This document shows positions 31,421 through 36,702 of a DNA stretch of 36,702 bases, piece after piece (positions within the stretch are counted from its first letter, which is position 1; the number at the start of each line of letters is the position of its first letter). Both the position numbers and the translations under genes were made by a program. The notes under the pieces were generated by a model that saw only the letters and a program-made list of their open reading frames with translations, ran no database searches and was not told the DNA's origin. Source of the DNA: Gnetum montanum (lineage: Eukaryota; Streptophyta; Gnetopsida; Gnetales; Gnetaceae); the NCBI GenBank assembly GCA_015680685.1, contig MNCI01027256.1:3618-40319 (forward strand). Reading direction: 5' to 3'.

Positions 31421-33315
31421 ATATTAAGGATATGAGGTAGGGTGAGAGGTGTGAGGTGGTGATCTTGTATAAGATGTTATAGGATAATGATATTTGGGAG
31501 AGTGGTAGTAGCGATTTGAAGTAGAGAAAGTAAAACTAGTTGGTGAAATAGGGTGCTGAACATAATATCCATTAGGTTCAGTTGGTAGGAAGGATAGGGC
31601 TGGTTTGGTGGTGGCCTCCCCTACAACTATGGTTGTTGCCACTACAGTTGATGCTAGTGTTGAGGTTGGTAATAAGTCCTACTAGGATAGTATAGTTGGT
31701 TGTATTACTATCTAAAATTACCTTGTGAAAAAGGAAATCTCTTGGGCATGTGCTTCTATACAAACTTTAGATTTAATGCCCTTGCCCAATACTCATGTAG
31801 ATGCAACAAGATCAGGAAATGGCCCTTTGGATGGTCATATAGGCAAATGTCACATCCACCATCCTCTTCAATGGTTGAGTCTATAGCCTCTTCTTCTATA
31901 TCCATTTCCCCTTTTTGCTAAAAAGTGTTCCTAGCTATTTCATGGTTCTTTTTCCTTCTTTTGTTATGATCACATGATTCGTTTTGTGCTACTCTCTCCT
32001 CTGATTTTTTCACAAGTTTTAACTTTCTCATTCATCGATTCTATCTTATCCAAATTTTCTTTAATCTCAATGATAGAATTTTGTATTGGCAAGGTTCATT
32101 ATAAAATCATCTCATCAAGAGCTGCCTCTTTTTCCTTATCATAGATATGGACGCTTTTCTTTTGTAGAGTTGGATCCCAGTTACTTTTCTCTACATTCTA
32201 TTGTCTACATAACTCTTCTTCTTCTTTCACCACATGCTTGATTAACTCTTTGATCTAATGGGTTCGTAGCTTGTATAATTGACCTAGAGCATACATCGCA
32301 AGGGTCTCCCTTGTTTCATTACGAATCCCATCTATGATGTGGAAAAGTTTTCTTTCCTCAAAGAAACCATGGCCTGGGCATCTATGTAGTAGTGAATAGT
32401 ATCTTTCCAAAGCCACTTCCAAGGGTTCATGATTTTCTTGCTTCCACTCTTGGATTTCTTTTCTTAGGTTGGACACTCTTGCATAGGATTCATATTTTTC
32501 ATTGAAAATTTCCAACATTGTGGACCACTGGTGAATGGAACTTGGTTCCAATGATCTGTACTAACTTTCAACTTCGTCTATTAGTATCCTAGGAAAGAGC
32601 TTAAGCTTTCTCCATCCACTTTCAATGTTGTATAAGGAATAGGCATCATGGGAGGCTTGTAGATGATATTGTGGATTAGAATCATAGCCTCCCATGAACT
32701 TACAAATATTATTAATATCAAGCCTAGGGAGGTGAGTTTCCTTGCGATGCATGTGAGGTATCTTAATTGCCTTTAGGATTTGCATTAGGCTCTTAGTGAC
32801 CAATAAGGGTTCATTGTCATTAGACATGTTGTGATGAAAGTTTCTATTTCTATTCATTTTATTATGATGATCTTGTCTATGCTCATTGTGATGTCTTTGA
32901 TTTTGCACTTAGGTTCAATTTCTATCTTTGTCTTGATCCCATAGTATGGAGCTCTATCTCTATACCTACATTCATCTTTGTCAGAACTAGATGTTAAAGA
33001 GGAAGAGGAAGATGAGAAACTAGGATAATCACCATAGATTCTATAGTTCTCCCCATGGTCTCTTGATTTTTCTTTTCTAATTTTAGAGGAGGTCCTAGGC
33101 CTTGAGGCCCTCCTTGATCTAGGACTTACTCCATCTCCTCTAGGATTGTTTGCACTAGTTGAATGTAGTCTTTGAGTGTAGTCAAGGTCTAAATGAGCAT
33201 AGGAAACACCTATTTGATGTTGTTCACTCCAATTTTCTTCAGTATATATCTTATCATTTCTTCTACGAGTGTTTTCATCATATGATGCATTATGGATCTT
33301 GTGTGAAGAATACAT
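31421..33315 (-). pseudogene. gag: gag polyprotein of the pol-deleted element, broken
   Basis: It begins MYSSHKIHNASYDENTRRR at 33315 with a polar N-terminus containing a Ser-rich tract (33024-32980), followed by a frameshift near 32880. The core runs over 32760-32255: LPRLDINNICKFMGGYDSNP, KLKLFPRIL, QWSTMLEIFNEKY, HRCPGHGFFEE and RNETRETLAMYALGQLY. These match the plus-strand gag piece for piece. The zinc-knuckle-like motif CDICLYDHPKG lies near 31852-31820. The C-terminal part (31763-31424) is Thr/Ser/Pro-rich. Stops and at least one frameshift break it, but two core pieces of about 100 codons remain open, so it is somewhat better preserved than the plus-strand gag. Confidence 0.88.
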
Positions 33316-33428
33316 GGTTTTATTTGATAATGTGTGTGACTTAAAATATTAATTTTTTCTAAGAGATAGATTGTTAATACTGTTACAGTGATCACATATA
33401 ATATAACTAATCTAGATAACTAGCACCA

Positions 33429-33446
33429 TCCCCAACAATGACACCA
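33429..33446 (-). other. Primer binding site, tRNA-Asp type
   Basis: On the minus strand, TGGTGTCATTGTTGGGGA follows the LTR end CATCA by one base. It fits the tRNA-Asp complement at 13 of 18 positions, all differences being transitions. Confidence 0.8.
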
Positions 33447-33447
33447 A

Positions 33448-34269
33448 TGATGAGCAATGAGGTACCCCCTACATCCAACCATACAAATCACAAGCGTTCA
33501 CATATGATCTGGTCAAATTCCATGGTTGGGAATAGCTGTGGCATCTAGATTGCTATGTCTTGATTGCAGTTCACTATCTTCCCACTTGCACTAGTGGTAG
33601 CTTTGTCGTGTATGATTTAGTCTAGAGTGAGGAATACAATTTTCATTAGTTTATATTTTAATGTTCAATGATTAACAATAGGTTGAAACTCAATTTATAA
33701 TCAATTCAACTAATCTAATTGCTAATTAATAATCAACTACCCTAACATAAGTATACAATCCCACTTCTTATGCACATCTTGAACACATATAATGCTGCTG
33801 GGTTACCAAATGTTAATCATTGTTGGGATTACCAAGATTCATACACATGCTCGAAGTGATTGTACTTATGTGCTTAATTAACTAACATGCATTAAAATGT
33901 AAATATTAAGTAAGTAAATGAAAAGTAAATTTCATAGAAAGTAAATCTAATCTAATTCAAAGTGCTACAATGAATAAGAATAAATCTTAATCTTATTGCT
34001 GACTCCATACAAGTGACTCAGATCCACTCTATGGGTACTCATTGACTATTCTCTAAGATTATGAAATAAAACTATAAGAATTTGGCTACTCTATTGATAA
34101 AACTATGAAAAACTAATGCAAAAATATTACCATATCAAGAGCCCAAGCACTATATTTATAGGCCAGTGTATACCCTACAACATCCAATACCCGACATTGC
34201 ATCTTGGATCTAACATCAGATACCCAACATCTACTTGACGTCGGAGCAGATAAAAAATGTGTTTCATCA
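33448..34269 (-). repeat. 5' LTR of the pol-deleted element
   Basis: It starts TGATGAAACAC at 34269 (minus strand) and ends CTCATCA at 33448, 822 bp. The TATA box TATAAATATAGTGC lies near 34147-34160. U3 contains GACGTCAAGTAGATGTTGGG-type repeats of a GATGT(C/T)GGG word. It lacks about 40 bp present in the 3' LTR. Confidence 0.92.
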
Positions 34270-36702
34270 CCTTGGTGGTCGACCTTTACTACATCTAGCT
34301 TAGAATTTATCACATGAAGCTTCTATAGAGCATCTTTACAATCAGCAAATTCCTTCTTGTATAATGCATACGCAGCCACTACTTTCTATTCAAGTTCATT
34401 CCTAGGCCTACTTCTTGTTAACATGGCTAGGTTAGCATGGTGAAGGTTAGTTAACCCCATGTATTTTTTTCAAATCCTCTGCAAGTCTTTATATTTTATT
34501 TTTGTCTATTGAACATGAGTAAAGCTATCAAATATGGGTTGCCAATTTTGATTTTGTGTTAAAATGAAATTGATTTGAGACTTCATCATTTGGATTTCCT
34601 TCTCATTGATCTATTTGTACATGCCCACTTGATCATGGAAGTATTTTTTAAGCCTTTCATGCCTCTTTACCTCATTCTGCCATGTGTTTATTTCAATGAT
34701 TGATTTCTATTGGATGGCATGTACCTCCTCCATTGAGAGGGTTCTATTTTCTCATGTTAGGAAACTCATATCCTAGTTGACCCTCATCAGTTGTTCTCTT
34801 AACTAATGGATGCTCTTTTCAAGAATGTTTTCTTGCTTTTTCATATTGATCAACCTAGCATTGTCTACAACAAGCTGGTTGTTTTCTTGTTGTACTACAA
34901 TGAGTGCCTTAGCATGTGCATATGTCTATGCTTTTGCTACTAAGGCATTCCACACCACTTTCTCCTTCTCATTCTTCAGTTGCTTATCATGTTGCATGAG
35001 GTGATTGATTTGTTCTATTCTGAACTACTCCAGCTTATCAAGCACAATGAATTGAGTAGGATCTATCTATTCTTCCCTTAGGGTTGTGAGCTCTTCTTGT
35101 AGTTTGTGAACTTCATTTTCTACATGCTTTGTTGTACTCTTTGCCATGACTAGCTTACGCTTGGTTACTATAAGTTCTAATTACACTGTAGTGACATCAC
35201 TTGGAATGTCAAACAGATTTGTCATGACTTGTCCAATCTATGGCAATTTGTCTAGCACATCCTCATGATCTACAAGAGCCATTGAGGTACCAGTTAGCAT
35301 TTGAACATCTTTGGCTCCAAAAAGATTAGCTGGTGGCACAACATGTATGTTCAATGATTCTTTGATGTGATCTGTGATCACTTCTATAGCTCTTGCTGCA
35401 TTATGATGCTATAGAACCACAACCATGGCTCCTTCTTTGGTTTCTAGCACCACTTGGAATGATGTTCTATTCCCAAAAATCTGTTGTGACTATTGGTCCT
35501 TTCCTCTTGACTATAATGAAATTTTCCCACTAGTAGGATTTACAGACACTATGGGTTGGATGGCACTATTGATGACTTTATAGAGGTTAGCCTCCTTACA
35601 TGCTCCCCAAATGATGGTCTCTGACTCATTGATGGCCTGTAGTCTTGTAGTGGCAATGGTGGAACTTGTTGCTGCTATTGTTCTTATTGCTTCTATTACT
35701 CTTGTTGCTAACCATTAGGTCCTACTTCTTGTTGTTGCATAGTACTTTGAGTGGTTTCCCCAGCATGTGTTTGTTTCTCCACCTAGTCCTTCTTTGGTGA
35801 TGTTGGCTTAATAATTTTAGCCTAGGAAGCATTTTGAGCCTTCCCAGGGACATCATTAATGTACCCTAGGATTCCAGCGCATCTGCAAACATTTGTAATG
35901 AGGCAAGGAAATGGATGTGTCAGCTTCCTTACCTTCTTTTCCTCAGAAATCCATTGAATCTTAAGGAAATAGAGTTGTGTAATGTTTGCATTAAATTTTC
36001 CCATTAAAATCACACTTCCCTTGGCCTCAAATGTTGTTATCCTGTTCAATCTTTTTATGAATTATAGGTGATATGTGTTGTTTTTGAAGTAAATCCTTTC
36101 TTCAAGAGTTAGCTCATTGTAATCCTTATGGTCTTTGTCATATGCTCTTTACAACCACATTTTTCTTGTATCTATATCTGATCTAGTGGAAAGATGTGCT
36201 ACTTTTGCCCCTTCATTGGGCAGATTAAGGGCTTCACCTATCACCTTTACAGAGTAGGATACTGACACTCCCTCAATGTTAATTGTTGCATCTTCCCATT
36301 TGTTATGCCAAAATTGATATGTCTCCAAAAAGTACCATTTCTCATTATTTGTGATTATAGGCCATAATGATGATGGTTGGAGTTGCATCTTCACTACTTT
36401 TGGAGAAAATTCCAGGAATGGACAAAAGTTGACCTCTACAATCACTATGGTTATGATCATTTTCTCCTAGATAGCTTGGAGGTAATCTAGTGATAGTGTG
36501 AGGTGTTGTCCTTGTTCTAATGCTTGTGGATCTATTACGTATGCCTAGGCCGAGTGTCCTATAGTAAGAGTTTCCTGATGGATATTGAAGGATTGAGCCT
36601 CCTACTCCACATATTCTACTTGTGGGGTCTATTCCCCTATTCGACCTCATCCATGATCTCTTGGCCTTTTACTTGCTGACTATGAAGGTCCTCCTATTGC
36701 TC
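34270..36702 (-). pseudogene. Second env-position ORF copy, interrupted by the pol-deleted element
   Basis: Homologous to 23740-26600 but clearly diverged. The N-terminal domain is better preserved: open pieces at 36460-36149 (WPIITNNEKWYFLE, INIEGVSVSYSVKVIGEALN, DIDTRKMWL) and 36049-35822 (ITTFEAKGSVILMGKFNANI, FPCLITNVCRCAGI). This resembles the putative plant transposon protein type. A Gln-rich linker (about 35760-35640) follows. Then comes a long charged, probably coiled-coil tail with DVLDKLP, NLFDIPSDVTTV (near 35180) and LINMKKQEN-like segments. The frame reaches INSKLDVVKVDHQG and is cut at 34270 by the LTR. Stops and frameshifts break it. The upstream part runs off the right window edge. 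Its function is unknown, and no membrane segment was recognised. Confidence 0.6.

Larger units (their letters stand above)
27985..34269 (-). mobile_element. Pol-deleted minus-strand gypsy element (gag only)
   Basis: Two LTRs of one subfamily face the same way at about 27985-28810 (3', truncated) and 33448-34269 (5'). The body is about 4.6 kb, against 8.3 kb in the plus-strand element. In element order it contains a tRNA-Asp type PBS, gag, a short undefined stretch, the conserved non-coding block, a small remnant of the env-position ORF, the polypurine tract and the 3' LTR. No RT, RNase H or integrase motif was found on either strand, so pol is deleted. It would depend on a relative for movement. 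It inserted into the env-position ORF that continues at 34270. Confidence 0.85.

Noticed and set aside
34810-35004. Hydrophobic 64-codon plus-strand frame that looks like a membrane protein
   Set aside because: It is the antisense shadow of the Lys/Glu/Gln-rich tail of the env-position ORF; complements of such codons give Phe, Leu and Cys.

Overview
This window looks like nuclear DNA of a seed plant with a large, repeat-rich genome. A gymnosperm (conifer type) fits best, but that is an inference: it rests on one intron-rich gene in a sea of old, transition-decayed Ty3/gypsy elements, and no species marker was seen. There are no rRNA, tRNA, CRISPR or prokaryotic-style genes. Five isolated single-base Ns mark contig joins, and most of them sit beside duplicated or inverted sequence.

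Region 1 (1-5.6 kb): a pectin acetylesterase gene on the minus strand. Eleven exons can be placed, running from a signal peptide at 5268 to a last partial exon cut by the left window edge. The Ser nucleophile motif (GCSAGG) and the Asp motif (YDSW) are present, and no exon has a stop. One intron is about 2.5 kb and carries tandem duplications. Two palindromic G-boxes lie upstream of the start. Region 2 (5.6-10.8 kb) is AT-rich and gene-free, with small tandem duplications, a dispersed degenerate repeat and a possible tRNA-derived SINE.

Region 3 (10807-20787, plus strand): an almost complete but dead Athila-like Ty3/gypsy element of about 10 kb. It has two LTRs of about 840 bp, a tRNA-Asp type primer binding site, gag, protease, RT, RNase H and integrase, and a 2 kb non-coding tail. 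Stops, frameshifts and two lost integrase catalytic residues show it is inactive. About 308 bp of the protease region is inverted between two Ns, probably an assembly error.

Region 4 (20.8-22.6 kb) is AT-rich with a possible decayed LTR. Region 5 (22588-36702, minus strand) holds related elements. First comes a 3' LTR, then a long decayed ORF in the env position, then a conserved non-coding block. Next is a gag-containing, pol-deleted element with two LTRs (about 27985-34269). Last is a second, divergent copy of the env-position ORF, into which the pol-deleted element inserted and which runs off the right edge. The env-position ORF pairs an N-terminal domain resembling the putative plant transposon protein family with a long charged, probably coiled-coil, tail and has no visible membrane segment. 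It is the most interesting feature of the window.
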